Assembly (NCBI RefSeq): GCF_030440425.1
Contig: NZ_CP098023.1
Location: 671,501-735,500 of the forward strand
Direction: 5' to 3'
DNA from: Microbulbifer sp. MI-G
Lineage (GTDB): Bacteria > Pseudomonadota > Gammaproteobacteria > Pseudomonadales > Cellvibrionaceae
DNA: 64,000 nucleotides
Shown here piece by piece: positions 34,542-45,348 of the stretch. The notes beneath the pieces are model-generated. The model saw only the letters and a program-made list of their open reading frames with translations, ran no database searches and was not told where the DNA came from. Within the stretch, counting starts at the first letter, position 1. Each line of letters opens with the position of its first letter. Made by a program: the position numbers and the translations under genes.

Positions 34542-36669
34542 ATCTGTGGATAACAGTCTGCGCGACCTGTGCTGGCCCATTGCGCAACTGGATACGGCCC
34601 TGCACACCCTGGCCCGGCACTGTGGGTTGTGCCCCGATGCACCCAGCTGCAGTGCCATCGCACAGGGAGTGGAGAATATCGATACTCGGCTTCAGCTGGG
34701 TGCTGAGGCCCTGGACTTGCAGATAGAGAAAGTCGGCTGCAGTTACGGTGAGCTGGAACAGATGCTGGCGCGTGCCGCGCCGGCAATGATTCAACTGCGC
34801 TTTGGGGAAAGGGCGTATTTTATCGTCCTGTGCGGCGGCAATCGCCGCCGCCTGCACCTGCTCACCCCCACTCTGAAAGTGCAAAAAGTGTGTCCGCGGC
34901 GGGTGGTGATCCAGCTCACCCGTGTGCAGGCAGCGCCCCAGCGCCAGCGCATCAACCACCTGCTCGACAGTGCCGGCATTGGCGGCCGGCGCCGCAGCAG
35001 GGCCGCCGGCGCCCTGCTGCGGGAAAGCCTGGCAGGATTGCATTTTGAGCAGTGTTGGATGCTACGCCAGCCCGCGCACCGGCCATTCTGGCAGCAACTG
35101 CGTCAGTGTGGCCAGGATCGGCGTTTTTTCGCGATGCTTGTTTTTCATGCACTGCAAATGGTGTTGTTTTTGGCCAGTTGGTGGGTGATTGGCCGCGCTT
35201 TACTGGGTGGCTATATCGACACCGGCTGGCTTGTGGCCTGGGTGCTGCTGCTGGTTTCGCAGATCCCCCTGTCGCTGCTCACCGCGCAACTGCAGGGATT
35301 GGTATCGGTGAAAACCGGCGCGCTGCTGAAACAGCGCCTGCTCGCCAGCGCTCTGCGTATCGAGACAGGCAGGGTGCGGCATATGGGCTCGGGCCAGGTA
35401 CTCGGGCGGGTTTACGACGCGGAAAGCCTTGAGGCCAGCGCCCTCCAGGGCGGTTTCTCGCTGCTGCTGGGCCTGGTGGAATTCGCGATGGCCTGTATTG
35501 TACTCGCCCTGGGGGCTGGTGGACCCCTGCACCTGTTGGTGTTGCTACCGTTTTTATTGGTGGCCTTTTTACTCGGTCGGGCCCTGTACCAGCGCCGTTG
35601 CCGCTGGACTGCCCGACGCCTGGCCATGACCCACCGCCTGATAGAAAAAATGCTCGGGCACCGCACCCGCCTTGCGCAGCAGCGGCCCGCCGACTGGCAT
35701 CGTGGAGAGGACCGCGAGTTGAGTGACTACCTGCAGAGCTCTGCGGAGATGGACGGCACGATGGTGCATCTGGCAGCGCTTTTGCCGCGTATCTGGCTTC
35801 TGCTGGGGGTGGTCGGGCTGGTGCCTGTGTTTATCTCCAGCAACCCCGACAGTGCGCAACTCGCTGTGGCCCTGGGCGGCGTGCTGCTCGGTTATCGCGC
35901 AGTGCTCAAGTGTCTGCATGGTTTTACCGGTGCCCTGAGTGCCCTGGTGGCCTGGGAAAAAGTACGGGAACTCTTTGCCCTGGAGGCACCGCTCAAGCGC
36001 GCCTCACCCGGTGCGGAGCATGTCGCAGCCAGCAGCACGGCCTGTGCGGCTGCAACCCAACCTCTGTGCTATCTCCGTGATCTGAATTTCAGTTACCCCA
36101 AAAAAGAAAAGCCGGTGCTGACGGAGTGCAGCCTGGTCATTTATCCCGGCGACCGCCTGCTGTTGCAGGGTGCCTCCGGTTCGGGAAAATCCACCCTTGC
36201 CAATGTGATTACCGGCCTGCAGAAACCGGATGAGGGCCTGTTGCTCTTAAATGGGTATGATGGCGCCAGTCTTGCCCCCGGTCAGTGGCAGCGGCTGGTG
36301 GCCTCCGCCCCTCAATTCCATGAAAATCATGTACTTGGCGATTCTTTCCTGTTCAACTTGCTGATGGGCGACGAGTGGCCGCCGCGGCAGCAAAGCCTGC
36401 GCAAAGCTTATGCTATTTGCGACGAACTCGGCCTTACCCCACTACTGCAGAAAATGCCCGCGGGAATGCTGCAGACGGTGGGCGAGATGGGCTGGCGGTT
36501 GTCACACGGGGAGATGAGCCGGTTGTTTATTGCCCGTACTCTTTTGCAAAATGCGGAAATGGTCGTGCTGGACGAAAGTTTTGCCGCCCTGGATCCTGAA
36601 AATTTGCGCCGGGCTATGGCCTGTGTACAAAAGTACGCAACTACATTGATTGTGATTGCGCACCCATAG
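34531..36669 (+). CDS. Second ABC exporter subunit, NHLM ABC2-like
   Basis: A 712-residue protein from GTG 34531, which has GGAGAG upstream. Residues 1-190 are a soluble N-terminal domain without peptidase residues. A six-helix membrane domain follows from about residue 200. The ATPase has Walker A GASGSGKST (residues 547-555), a signature written LSHGE instead of LSGGE, Walker B MVVLDES, and ends IVIAHP only a residue or so after the H-loop, so the C-terminal tail is unusually short. It probably pairs with the upstream ABC protein. The altered signature suggests one weak ATP site in a heterodimer, which is inference. Confidence 0.82.
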   Translation: MSAESVDNSLRDLCWPIAQLDTALHTLARHCGLCPDAPSCSAIAQGVENIDTRLQLGAEALDLQIEKVGCSYGELEQMLARAAPAMIQLRFGERAYFIVLCGGNRRRLHLLTPTLKVQKVCPRRVVIQLTRVQAAPQRQRINHLLDSAGIGGRRRSRAAGALLRESLAGLHFEQCWMLRQPAHRPFWQQLRQCGQDRRFFAMLVFHALQMVLFLASWWVIGRALLGGYIDTGWLVAWVLLLVSQIPLSLLTAQLQGLVSVKTGALLKQRLLASALRIETGRVRHMGSGQVLGRVYDAESLEASALQGGFSLLLGLVEFAMACIVLALGAGGPLHLLVLLPFLLVAFLLGRALYQRRCRWTARRLAMTHRLIEKMLGHRTRLAQQRPADWHRGEDRELSDYLQSSAEMDGTMVHLAALLPRIWLLLGVVGLVPVFISSNPDSAQLAVALGGVLLGYRAVLKCLHGFTGALSALVAWEKVRELFALEAPLKRASPGAEHVAASSTACAAATQPLCYLRDLNFSYPKKEKPVLTECSLVIYPGDRLLLQGASGSGKSTLANVITGLQKPDEGLLLLNGYDGASLAPGQWQRLVASAPQFHENHVLGDSFLFNLLMGDEWPPRQQSLRKAYAICDELGLTPLLQKMPAGMLQTVGEMGWRLSHGEMSRLFIARTLLQNAEMVVLDESFAALDPENLRRAMACVQKYATTLIVIAHP

Positions 36670-36792
36670 TAGTCAGTGAATGCCAGTGTGCTTTTTTGTA
36701 GTCAGGAAAGCCAGCAGGGTTCTGATTCATCAAGGGGATCTTTAATTTGGCCTCTCTTAAGGGAAGTTTGACTGCGGCATCTCAATTTTTCT

Positions 36793-36821
36793 AAGAGAGC
36801 CCGCATGCTGCGGGCTCTCTT
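36793..36821. terminator. Bidirectional hairpin terminator between the exporter operon and ettA
   Basis: AAGAGAGCCCGCA and TGCGGGCTCTCTT form a perfect 13 bp stem with a TGC loop. The two operons converge here. T-runs are modest on both sides, but the stem is long and GC-rich. Confidence 0.75.
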
Positions 36822-36825
36822 ACTG

Positions 36826-38490
<1,665 letters not shown>

Positions 38491-38671
38491 CTGGGTCCCA
38501 GTAATGTGTGTTGGAATCGGTGAGAATTTGCGCGCAACTTATCAGTTTGCGCGGAAAGTGCAACTGCGTGTGCCGAGCTGAAGGGGGTTGTACTCGCGTG
38601 TGGCTGACGCTCGCGGTGATCTGTGCTTAACTGCGAAGCTATCAAATACAGGCACACTAAGACAGACAGCA

Positions 38672-39778
38672 ATGGATCAGGACTTCCCCGTATTGTTTTC
38701 CCGGCGTGGCGCTGTGGCGATCGCGACACTCAACCTGCCCAAGGCGTTGAATGCACTGAACCTGCAGATGATAGAGCGGCTCTGTGCCCAGTTGGATACC
38801 TGGGCCCGGGACGATACAGTGGCTGTCGTGTGGATAGACGGCAGTGGCGACAGGGCCCTGTGCGCCGGGGGCGATGTGGTGACCCTGTACCAGCATTCGG
38901 CGAGCTATGGGGAGACAAGAGATTGCCGCTTTACCACAGAATTTTTCTCCCGCGAGTATCGTCTCGACTACAAAATCCATACCTATGCCAAGCCGGTTGT
39001 GGTTTGGGGCGGCGGCATTGTGATGGGTGGCGGTATCGGTATTACGGCCGGGGCCAGTCACCGTATTGTCACTGAAACCACCCGTATGGCCATGCCTGAA
39101 ATCACCATTGGCCTGTTTCCCGATGTGGGGGGCAGCTGGTTCCTGAATCGTATGCCCGGCCGCCTCGGGCTGTTTTTGGGGCTGACAGGTGCTCAGTTTA
39201 ATGGTGCCGATGCCCTGTTTGCGGGCCTGGCGGACCGCATGATTGCGCAGGAGCAGCGCGATACCGTCTTGCAAACACTGGCTGCGTTGGCCTTTGCCCG
39301 GGATGCGGGCGCGAATCATGTCACCGTCAGTGATTGCCTGAAAACGTTTGAACTCGCATTGCTGCAGCGACCGGAATCGGTACTGCGGGAACACTATGAC
39401 CAGATCCAGCAACTCACGGATTTCTCCAGTCTGCCAGCGGTGTGTACGGCAATCCGCTCTTACCAGGGCGTGGACAAATGGCTGCGGCGCTCCGCCAACA
39501 CCCTCGCGGGGGGGTCTCCCCTGACACCCTGGATTATCTGGGAACAGCTGCATCGGAGCCGTTACCTTTCCCTCGCCGATGTTTTTCGCATGGAACTGGC
39601 TCTGGCGGTCAATCTCTGTGCCAGTGGCCACTTCAAAGAAGGGGTGCGTGCCCTGCTGATCGACAAGGACCGCGCGCCGCAGTGGCAACCGGCGAGCCTG
39701 GAGGAGATCTCTCCAGAGCAGGTGGCGCGCTGCTTTGACAACCCCTGGCACGGCGAGCATCCGCTGACAGATTTATAG
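38672..39778 (+). CDS. 3-hydroxyisobutyryl-CoA hydrolase (enoyl-CoA hydratase family)
   Basis: A 368-residue crotonase-fold enzyme. It shows LNLPKALNALNLQMI, the oxyanion-loop region DRALCAGGDV, WGGGIVMGGGIGI and MPEITIGLFPDVGGSWFL, and the extended C-terminal domain typical of HIBYL-CoA hydrolases. It would release 3-hydroxyisobutyrate in valine degradation. ATG 38672 is chosen over upstream in-frame codons because homology begins there. The next gene is a 3-hydroxyisobutyrate dehydrogenase 56 bp downstream, which supports the substrate assignment over general enoyl-CoA hydratase. Confidence 0.88.
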   Translation: MDQDFPVLFSRRGAVAIATLNLPKALNALNLQMIERLCAQLDTWARDDTVAVVWIDGSGDRALCAGGDVVTLYQHSASYGETRDCRFTTEFFSREYRLDYKIHTYAKPVVVWGGGIVMGGGIGITAGASHRIVTETTRMAMPEITIGLFPDVGGSWFLNRMPGRLGLFLGLTGAQFNGADALFAGLADRMIAQEQRDTVLQTLAALAFARDAGANHVTVSDCLKTFELALLQRPESVLREHYDQIQQLTDFSSLPAVCTAIRSYQGVDKWLRRSANTLAGGSPLTPWIIWEQLHRSRYLSLADVFRMELALAVNLCASGHFKEGVRALLIDKDRAPQWQPASLEEISPEQVARCFDNPWHGEHPLTDL

Positions 39779-39834
39779 AGCGAATCAGGCCGTTTTCGCC
39801 TGGGACACCAACAACAAAATCCGGAGTGCTTGTT

Positions 39835-40743
39835 ATGCAAAAGATCGCCTTTTTTGGTCTGGGTAATATGGGTGGCCCCATGGCTGCCAATTTGGTGAAG
39901 GCCGGATACCAAGTGGCGGCTTTCGACTTAAATCCCACGGCATTGGCGCAGGCACAGAGGGAGGGCTGCCTGCCCTGTGAGAATAGTGAACAGGCCCTGG
40001 AAGGGGCCGGTATCGTGATTTCCATGTTGCCCAGTGGCAATGCGGTGAAAGGCCTCTATCTCGGTGAGCAGGGGCTGTTACAACAGCTTCAGGGGGATAC
40101 CCTGGTCATTGATTGCTCGACGGTTTCTGCGGAAGACGCCTGCCTGGTGCACGAAGCGGCCCGTGCGCGCGGTATCCGCGCGCTGGATGCTCCTGTGTCC
40201 GGCGGGACTGCCGCGGCAATAGCGGGTACCCTGTGCTTTATGTGTGGTGGCGATACGGCGACAATTGATGCGGCGCGAGTACTATTGCAGGCCATGGGCA
40301 GCAAGATTTTCCATGCGGGTGGTGCTGGAGCGGGCCAGGTGGCGAAAATCTGTAATAACCTGCTGCTGGCCGTGCATATGACCGGTACTGCCGAAGCGCT
40401 GCAACTGGGTGTAGACAAGGGGCTGGACCCCAGGGTGCTCTCGGAGATTATGCGGGAAAGCTCGGGCAATAACTGGTCTCTGGCCCATTACAATCCCTTC
40501 CCCGGTGCCATGGAGAATGTGCCCGCAGCCAATGGGTATTGCGGCGGTTTCAGTGTGGCTCTGATGCTGAAAGATCTGCGCCTGGCCATGGATGCCGCTG
40601 CGGGCAGTGCTTCGTCCACACCCATGGGCGCACTGGCGGAAAACCTGTACCAGCTGCACGGTGCCAGTGCGGAAAACCAGCAGCTGGATTTCTCCAGTAT
40701 CCAGAACATGTTTCGTCGTCCGGCAGGCGCTTTGACCGAATAG
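39835..40743 (+). CDS. mmsB: 3-hydroxyisobutyrate dehydrogenase
   Basis: A 302-residue NAD-dependent dehydrogenase. It has the Rossmann fingerprint IAFFGLGNMGGPMA, the substrate motif DAPVSGGTAAAIAGTL, the catalytic-lysine region GAGQVAKICNNLLL and the C-terminal GGFSVALMLKDLRLA. It oxidises 3-hydroxyisobutyrate to methylmalonate semialdehyde in valine catabolism. ATG 39835 has CCGGAG eight bases upstream. It is co-oriented with the hydrolase gene, so the two likely form one transcript. The methylmalonate-semialdehyde dehydrogenase is not in this window. Confidence 0.92.
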   Translation: MQKIAFFGLGNMGGPMAANLVKAGYQVAAFDLNPTALAQAQREGCLPCENSEQALEGAGIVISMLPSGNAVKGLYLGEQGLLQQLQGDTLVIDCSTVSAEDACLVHEAARARGIRALDAPVSGGTAAAIAGTLCFMCGGDTATIDAARVLLQAMGSKIFHAGGAGAGQVAKICNNLLLAVHMTGTAEALQLGVDKGLDPRVLSEIMRESSGNNWSLAHYNPFPGAMENVPAANGYCGGFSVALMLKDLRLAMDAAAGSASSTPMGALAENLYQLHGASAENQQLDFSSIQNMFRRPAGALTE

Positions 40744-41226
40744 TCTCGCTTAACCTGTCACTGCGGTGCCCTTTGCTCAGCCAGTGCTGCCGGACAGGGC
40801 CGTTCGGTGGCCTGTGCACCTGTGATACGCAGAGTGTGCGCGAGCCTTTGGCCGGCTGAGCCACGTCCCCGGGCAGTATTCATCTGGCAACCGGTGGGGC
40901 CCGCCGCAGGGTGCATAACAAGCTGAAGTGCTCCCATGTATCCTGTACTGTCATCTCCAAGAGCAACCCGTTTTTAAAACGGGCCGGATGATTCCTCTGG
41001 GTTTTCCGATTGGCGGCGCCCCGCCACATCCGGGCTGTGCCTTATGTTTTCCCGACTCCTCTACAGGGCATCCACGATCGATGATCTTGTTGTCATGCAT
41101 TTGAACCCCTTGATTTGGATCAATCCTCTGGGCGGGGTCAACGGTTAACCTGCCTGCGGTTGGTGAGCGGGCCTGGAAAGGTCTTCCCAAGTCGGAAAAA
41201 TGCCAAATTGCCCTATGGAGAAATTG
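40744..41226. other. 483 bp gap upstream of ompW
   Basis: It holds no supported gene. A perfect palindrome CCCGTTTT-T-AAAACGGG is at 40968-40984, and an FNR-type box at 41110-41123 sits in the ompW promoter. Confidence 0.5.
41110..41123 (+). promoter_or_regulatory. FNR/ANR/DNR box for ompW
   Basis: TTGATTTGGATCAA is a perfect FNR-type palindrome 103 bp before the OmpW start. A weak -10-like TTAACC lies about 30 bp from its centre at 41145-41150. OmpW is a known FNR-regulated gene in enteric bacteria, which supports the assignment. Confidence 0.78.
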
Positions 41227-41922
41227 ATGAATCGTATCATTGCGTGCGCAACCGTTGCGTTGACCGCTGGACTAGCTGTACCGGCATTTGCCTATGAAGA
41301 GGGGAGCATCATTGTGCGCAGTGGCATCGCCACGGTAGCACCCGATGTCAATTCCAGTGCGCTGTCAGTGTCGGGTGCCGAGTTGGGTGGCACCAGGGTG
41401 GATGTTGACAACGGTTCCGCCCTGGGCCTGACAGGCGTTTACGTGTTCCGCGATCACTGGGGTGTGGAACTGCTGGCCGCAACGCCGTTCACCCACGATA
41501 TTCAGGTCGAGGGCCTGGGGGCGACCTTTGACCTTGGAGAAACCAAACAGCTGCCACCCACCCTGCTGTTGCAGTGGTATCCCATGGATCATCGGTCTTC
41601 CGTCCAGCCCTATCTCGGAGTCGGCATAAATTACACAGCATTCTTTGATGAGGATATTGACAGCGCTGCGGATGCGAGATTTGCAAGCCTCGGCGCAACA
41701 GAAGAGGCCAAGCTGTCCCTGGACAACTCTCTTGGCCTGGCCGCGGAAGCAGGCGTGGATTTTGCTTTCGGCGCGGACAAGCGCTGGCTGTTCAATTTGG
41801 CGGTGTTCTGGATAGATATCGATACCGACGCCAAAGTGACAGTGCCGGGGGTGGGTGATATCACCGCCAGCGTGGATATCGATCCGCTGGTATACACGGC
41901 GGGGCTGGGCTACCGGTTCTAA
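41227..41922 (+). CDS. ompW: Outer-membrane protein OmpW
   Basis: A 231-residue 8-stranded beta-barrel. ATG 41227 has GGAG six bases upstream; two earlier in-frame ATGs are rejected. The signal peptide is MNRIIACATVALTAGLAVPAFA, and the mature protein starts YEEGSIIVRSGIATVAP. Family motifs are LTGVYVFRDHWGVELLAATPFTHDI, LPPTLLLQWYP, PYLGVGINYT and the C-terminal VYTAGLGYRF. OmpW forms a narrow hydrophobic channel. A perfect FNR box upstream suggests induction at low oxygen. It has its own terminator before hemN. Confidence 0.93.
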   Translation: MNRIIACATVALTAGLAVPAFAYEEGSIIVRSGIATVAPDVNSSALSVSGAELGGTRVDVDNGSALGLTGVYVFRDHWGVELLAATPFTHDIQVEGLGATFDLGETKQLPPTLLLQWYPMDHRSSVQPYLGVGINYTAFFDEDIDSAADARFASLGATEEAKLSLDNSLGLAAEAGVDFAFGADKRWLFNLAVFWIDIDTDAKVTVPGVGDITASVDIDPLVYTAGLGYRF

Positions 41923-41952
41923 GGCTGCGACACCCGGGCCTGGGGGTGGGGC

Positions 41953-41969
41953 AACCGCTGCGGTTTTTT
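41953..41969 (+). terminator. Rho-independent terminator of ompW
   Basis: AACCG and CGGTT with a CTG loop are followed by a T-run (41964-41969). The stem is short, but the T-run and the position 30 bases after the stop fit. Confidence 0.6.
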
Positions 41970-42036
41970 CAGCGGGTCTGGGGGTTGTCTTTCAGTTTGT
42001 GGCGGGGGTTGTCGCAAATGACTGGATAAAATTGTG

Positions 42037-43425
42037 ATGAGTATGGTGCAAGAGATAAAGACCAATGTGGGCGGGCTTTCAGAAGCGCTGTTATCCCGCT
42101 ACAGCGGGCCCTGTCCCCGCTATACCTCTTACCCCACTGCGGATCGGTTCAGTGCACTGGATGGGGTCAGGCCCTGGGCAGCACTGCAGGACATTCGCAG
42201 CCTCTCTCTGTATGTTCATATCCCCTTTTGCCGCTCCCTGTGTTATTTCTGTGCCTGCAACAAAGTGATTACCCAGCAGTATGGGCTCGCCTCCAGCTAC
42301 CTCGACCATCTTTTGCAAGAGGCGCAGTGGTACCGCGATAAAGTGGCGCGGGTACCGGTCACGCAGCTACATCTGGGTGGTGGTACGCCCACTTTTCTCA
42401 ACGATGCGGATTTGCGCCGATTGATGGAAGGGCTGGGAGAGGTCTTTGAACTGAACCCCGGTGACGGCGTTGAATACAGTATTGAAGCCGATCCGCGTAC
42501 TCTGGAGCCCGAGACGCTGGATACCCTGAGGGAACTGGGGTTTAATCGCCTCAGCCTGGGTATTCAGGATTTTGATGCCGAGGTACAGCGATCCATCAAT
42601 CGTATCTGCAGTGCGGACCAGGTGGGTGCCCTGACTGCAGCAGCGCGCGAGCGGGGATTTGCTTCCATTTCCTACGATTTGATTTACGGACTGCCACAGC
42701 AGAACCTGGACACGTTGCAGCGCACTTTGGACCGCGTGCTGGCGTTGCAGCCAGACCGTATCGCGCTCTATCACTACGCCCATCTGCCCCACCGCTTTAA
42801 GGCCCAGCGCCTGATCGATACCGATCTGATTCCCCCTGCCGCGGAAAAAATCGCTATGCAACTGGCGGCAGTGGAGCACCTGGTGCGCGCGGGATATGCA
42901 TTTCTCGGCATGGATCACTTTGCCCGTTCCGGCGACGAACTGGCCATAGCCGCGGATACAGGCAGGTTACAACGGAATTTTCAGGGATATACCTTGATGC
43001 CTGCTGATGCCCTTGTGGGGCTGGGTGCATCGGCAATCAGTTACAGTCGCAGCGGCTTCTGGCAAAACCTGCACCGCTTGAAAGAATACGCCCGAGCCAT
43101 TGGTGAGCGGGGCTATGCGGCTTGCCGGGGCTGGTTGCTGAGCGAGGAGGACCGGCTGCGTCAACGGGTGATCAGTGAGCTCATGTGCCGTCTGCGCCTG
43201 GATAAAGGCGAGGTCGAACGCTGTATGGGTACGCCATTTGCGGAGTATTTCCACGAAGAGCTCGAGCGCCTGCAACCCATGTTTGATGACGGGCTTATTT
43301 ACCAGAACGACAAGGCGATTGTTGTCACTGAGCAGGGGCGCTGGTTTGTGCGAAATGTGGCGTCGGCTTTCGATAGTTATCTCCACAACCAACCCACACA
43401 AGCTCAATATTCCCGGGTTCTTTAG
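42037..43425 (+). CDS. hemN: Oxygen-independent coproporphyrinogen III oxidase
   Basis: A 462-residue radical-SAM enzyme that makes protoporphyrinogen IX without oxygen. The cluster motif is C65-x3-C69-x2-C72-x-C74 (PFCRSLCYFCACNK), followed by LHLGGGTPTFL, YSIEADPRTL, RLSLGIQDFD and SYDLIYGLPQQ. It begins with the HemN-type LLSRYSGPCPRYTSYPTA segment. ATG 42037 is taken; GTG 42034 is adjacent. It is followed by two fnr-like genes, the same association as hemN-anr in Pseudomonas. I found no perfect FNR box directly in front of it. Confidence 0.94.
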   Translation: MSMVQEIKTNVGGLSEALLSRYSGPCPRYTSYPTADRFSALDGVRPWAALQDIRSLSLYVHIPFCRSLCYFCACNKVITQQYGLASSYLDHLLQEAQWYRDKVARVPVTQLHLGGGTPTFLNDADLRRLMEGLGEVFELNPGDGVEYSIEADPRTLEPETLDTLRELGFNRLSLGIQDFDAEVQRSINRICSADQVGALTAAARERGFASISYDLIYGLPQQNLDTLQRTLDRVLALQPDRIALYHYAHLPHRFKAQRLIDTDLIPPAAEKIAMQLAAVEHLVRAGYAFLGMDHFARSGDELAIAADTGRLQRNFQGYTLMPADALVGLGASAISYSRSGFWQNLHRLKEYARAIGERGYAACRGWLLSEEDRLRQRVISELMCRLRLDKGEVERCMGTPFAEYFHEELERLQPMFDDGLIYQNDKAIVVTEQGRWFVRNVASAFDSYLHNQPTQAQYSRVL

Positions 43426-43494
43426 CTGGCTGCAGGAGACGGTCGCCCGCTTAGCGGTTACAATTGCCGCAAATTGATTTACCGGCTGGTTAGT

Positions 43495-44226
43495 ATGATG
43501 GACTCCTCAGTGGCGGTCAGCTGCAGCAACTGCTCCGTAAGGCGTTTATGCCTGCCCGCAGGATTATCTCAAGCCGATATTGATCGGCTTGAGCAGGTTA
43601 CTCGTCGGAAAAAACTGGTTAAAGCCGGGGAGACGCTGTACCGCGCTGGTGACCCTTTTTCCAATCTGTATGCCATTCGTTCCGGCAGTTTTAAAACGGT
43701 AGTTATTGCTGCCGATGGCGATACCCAGGTGACGCATTTTGCTCTGCCTGGAGAACTGCTCGGTCTCGATGCCTACAGTGACCGGGTCCATCCCAGTTAT
43801 GCCGAAGCCCTGGAAGACAGTAGCGTCTGCCTGTTGCCATTCACCCAACTGGAAATTCTCGCCCATCAGGTTCAGGCTCTGCAACAGCAGATTTACACGA
43901 TTTTTTCCGAAGAGCTGCGTCAGGAAAATGACATTTTGATGTTGCTTGGCAAGCGCTCGGCAGATACCCGCCTGGCGGCACTACTGATAAATATTTCCAG
44001 CCGGTATTCCCGCCGCGGCTATTCCCACAGCAAGTTTATCCTGTCTATGCCGCGTACCGATATTGCCAATTATCTGGGATTGACTGCAGAAACCGTAAGC
44101 CGGCTGTTCTCGCGTTTACAGCGGGAGAAACTGATCAAGGTCAGTGGCAGGGCAGTGGAGATTGTGGATTTGGTGGGGTTGAGTGAACTGGCAGGTACCC
44201 ACTGCAGTTATGAGGAGTCCCATTGA
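43495..44226 (+). CDS. FNR/ANR-type transcriptional regulator, copy 1
   Basis: A 243-residue Crp/Fnr regulator. It has the N-terminal cluster cysteines Cys10, Cys13 and Cys19 (CSNCSVRRLC) plus Cys112 (SSVCLLPF), the four ligands of the oxygen-labile [4Fe-4S] cluster of FNR. A cyclic-nucleotide-like sensor fold follows, then a helix-turn-helix with recognition helix TAETVSRLFSRL, where E, S and R match the residues FNR uses to read TTGAT. It should act as an anaerobic activator/repressor. It starts at ATG 43495, 69 bp after hemN, and is followed by a near-copy. Confidence 0.93.
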   Translation: MMDSSVAVSCSNCSVRRLCLPAGLSQADIDRLEQVTRRKKLVKAGETLYRAGDPFSNLYAIRSGSFKTVVIAADGDTQVTHFALPGELLGLDAYSDRVHPSYAEALEDSSVCLLPFTQLEILAHQVQALQQQIYTIFSEELRQENDILMLLGKRSADTRLAALLINISSRYSRRGYSHSKFILSMPRTDIANYLGLTAETVSRLFSRLQREKLIKVSGRAVEIVDLVGLSELAGTHCSYEESH

Positions 44227-44402
44227 CCGGTTGCATATAATAAAGAAAATTCTCCCTCACCTGCTCTTCGGTATGACACAGGTTGAGGGACTGACTGTTC
44301 CATAGAATAAAAATCCCCCTTTCGGATGTTCGTTTGACTCTCCGCGACGCTACCGGGAGAAAGGGGTACAATTGCGACAGTTGGGTTATCTGTCGTTTTG
44401 AT

Positions 44403-45134
44403 ATGGTTGTCTCGCCTGAGGCGATAAGTTGCAGCAATTGTTCGGTCAGACGCTTGTGCCTCCCTGCAGGGTTGTCCCGGGCTGACATTGACCGGCTGGA
44501 GGGCGTTACCGGCAGGAAGAGGATCGTCAGGGCCGGGGAGATGCTCTACAGCGCCGGAGATTCTTTTCAGAACCTTTTTGCCATTCGCTCCGGCAGTTTT
44601 AAGTGTGTAGTCACCGCTGTCGATGGCGATATACAGGTAACCCATTTTGCCTTTCCCGGAGAGCTGCTTGGTCTCGATGCCTACAGCAGGCGGCTCCACA
44701 CCAGTTATTCGGAGGCCCTGGAAGACAGCAGCGTCTGCCTGCTGCCGTTTGTCCAGTTGGAGCGGCTGGCCCGGCAGGTCCCGGCGTTGCAACAGCAAAT
44801 TTACAGCCTGTTTTCCGACGAACTGCGCCAGGAAAATGAGATATTAATGCTGCTGGGCAGGCGCTCCGCAGACACCCGCCTCGCCGCATTTTTGATCAAC
44901 ATCTCCAGCCGATATGCCCAGCGGGGATATTCGCCCAGTCAGTTTGTACTCTCCATGTCACGCATTGATATTGCCAATTACCTGGGCTTGACTGCAGAAA
45001 CGATTAGCCGGCTTTTTTCCCGTTTACACCGCGAACAATTGATCCGGGTGGATGGCAGAAGCATGCAGATTCTGGATATAGTCGGGCTCAGTGAGATTGC
45101 GGGAACCCATTGCAGTTATGAGAATTCTCCGTAA
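44403..45134 (+). CDS. FNR/ANR-type transcriptional regulator, copy 2
   Basis: A 243-residue regulator collinear with copy 1 from Cys10 to the last residues. Cys10, Cys13, Cys19 and Cys112 are conserved, and the recognition helix TAETISRLFSRL keeps the E-x2-S-R set, so it should read the same TTGAT half-sites. An extra cysteine occurs in SFKCVV. Differences cluster in the first nine residues, around the 40s, and on the DNA-binding flank. Even the upstream bases (ACAATTGC...) resemble those of copy 1, so this is a tandem duplication. ATG 44403 gives exactly the same length as copy 1. The SD is weak. Confidence 0.92.
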   Translation: MVVSPEAISCSNCSVRRLCLPAGLSRADIDRLEGVTGRKRIVRAGEMLYSAGDSFQNLFAIRSGSFKCVVTAVDGDIQVTHFAFPGELLGLDAYSRRLHTSYSEALEDSSVCLLPFVQLERLARQVPALQQQIYSLFSDELRQENEILMLLGRRSADTRLAAFLINISSRYAQRGYSPSQFVLSMSRIDIANYLGLTAETISRLFSRLHREQLIRVDGRSMQILDIVGLSEIAGTHCSYENSP

Positions 45135-45310
45135 CTGCTGCCTGTAAATAGACTGCACAGGCACAGTAGGTATTGTGCCTCCCGGGATAGTGGCGTGATG
45201 ACTCGCAATTGTCTACTGGGTGACCCCGTCCCAAAATAGCCGGTTGCCACAGGTTTTCCGCCGAGGCAGTGAAACACAGTCTTTCCGGTAATTTCGCGGG
45301 CGCTTCGAAG

Positions 45311-45333
45311 AAAAAAAGGGGCGTAAACGCCCC
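45311..45333 (-). terminator. Rho-independent terminator after the hemerythrin/SpoIIAA-like operon
   Basis: GGGGCG and CGCCCC (45318-45323 and 45328-45333) with a TAAA loop form the stem. On the minus strand they are followed by seven T residues (45317-45311). It lies 16 bases after the stop of the SpoIIAA-like gene. Confidence 0.85.
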
Positions 45334-45348
45334 ACAATCCACTACTTA

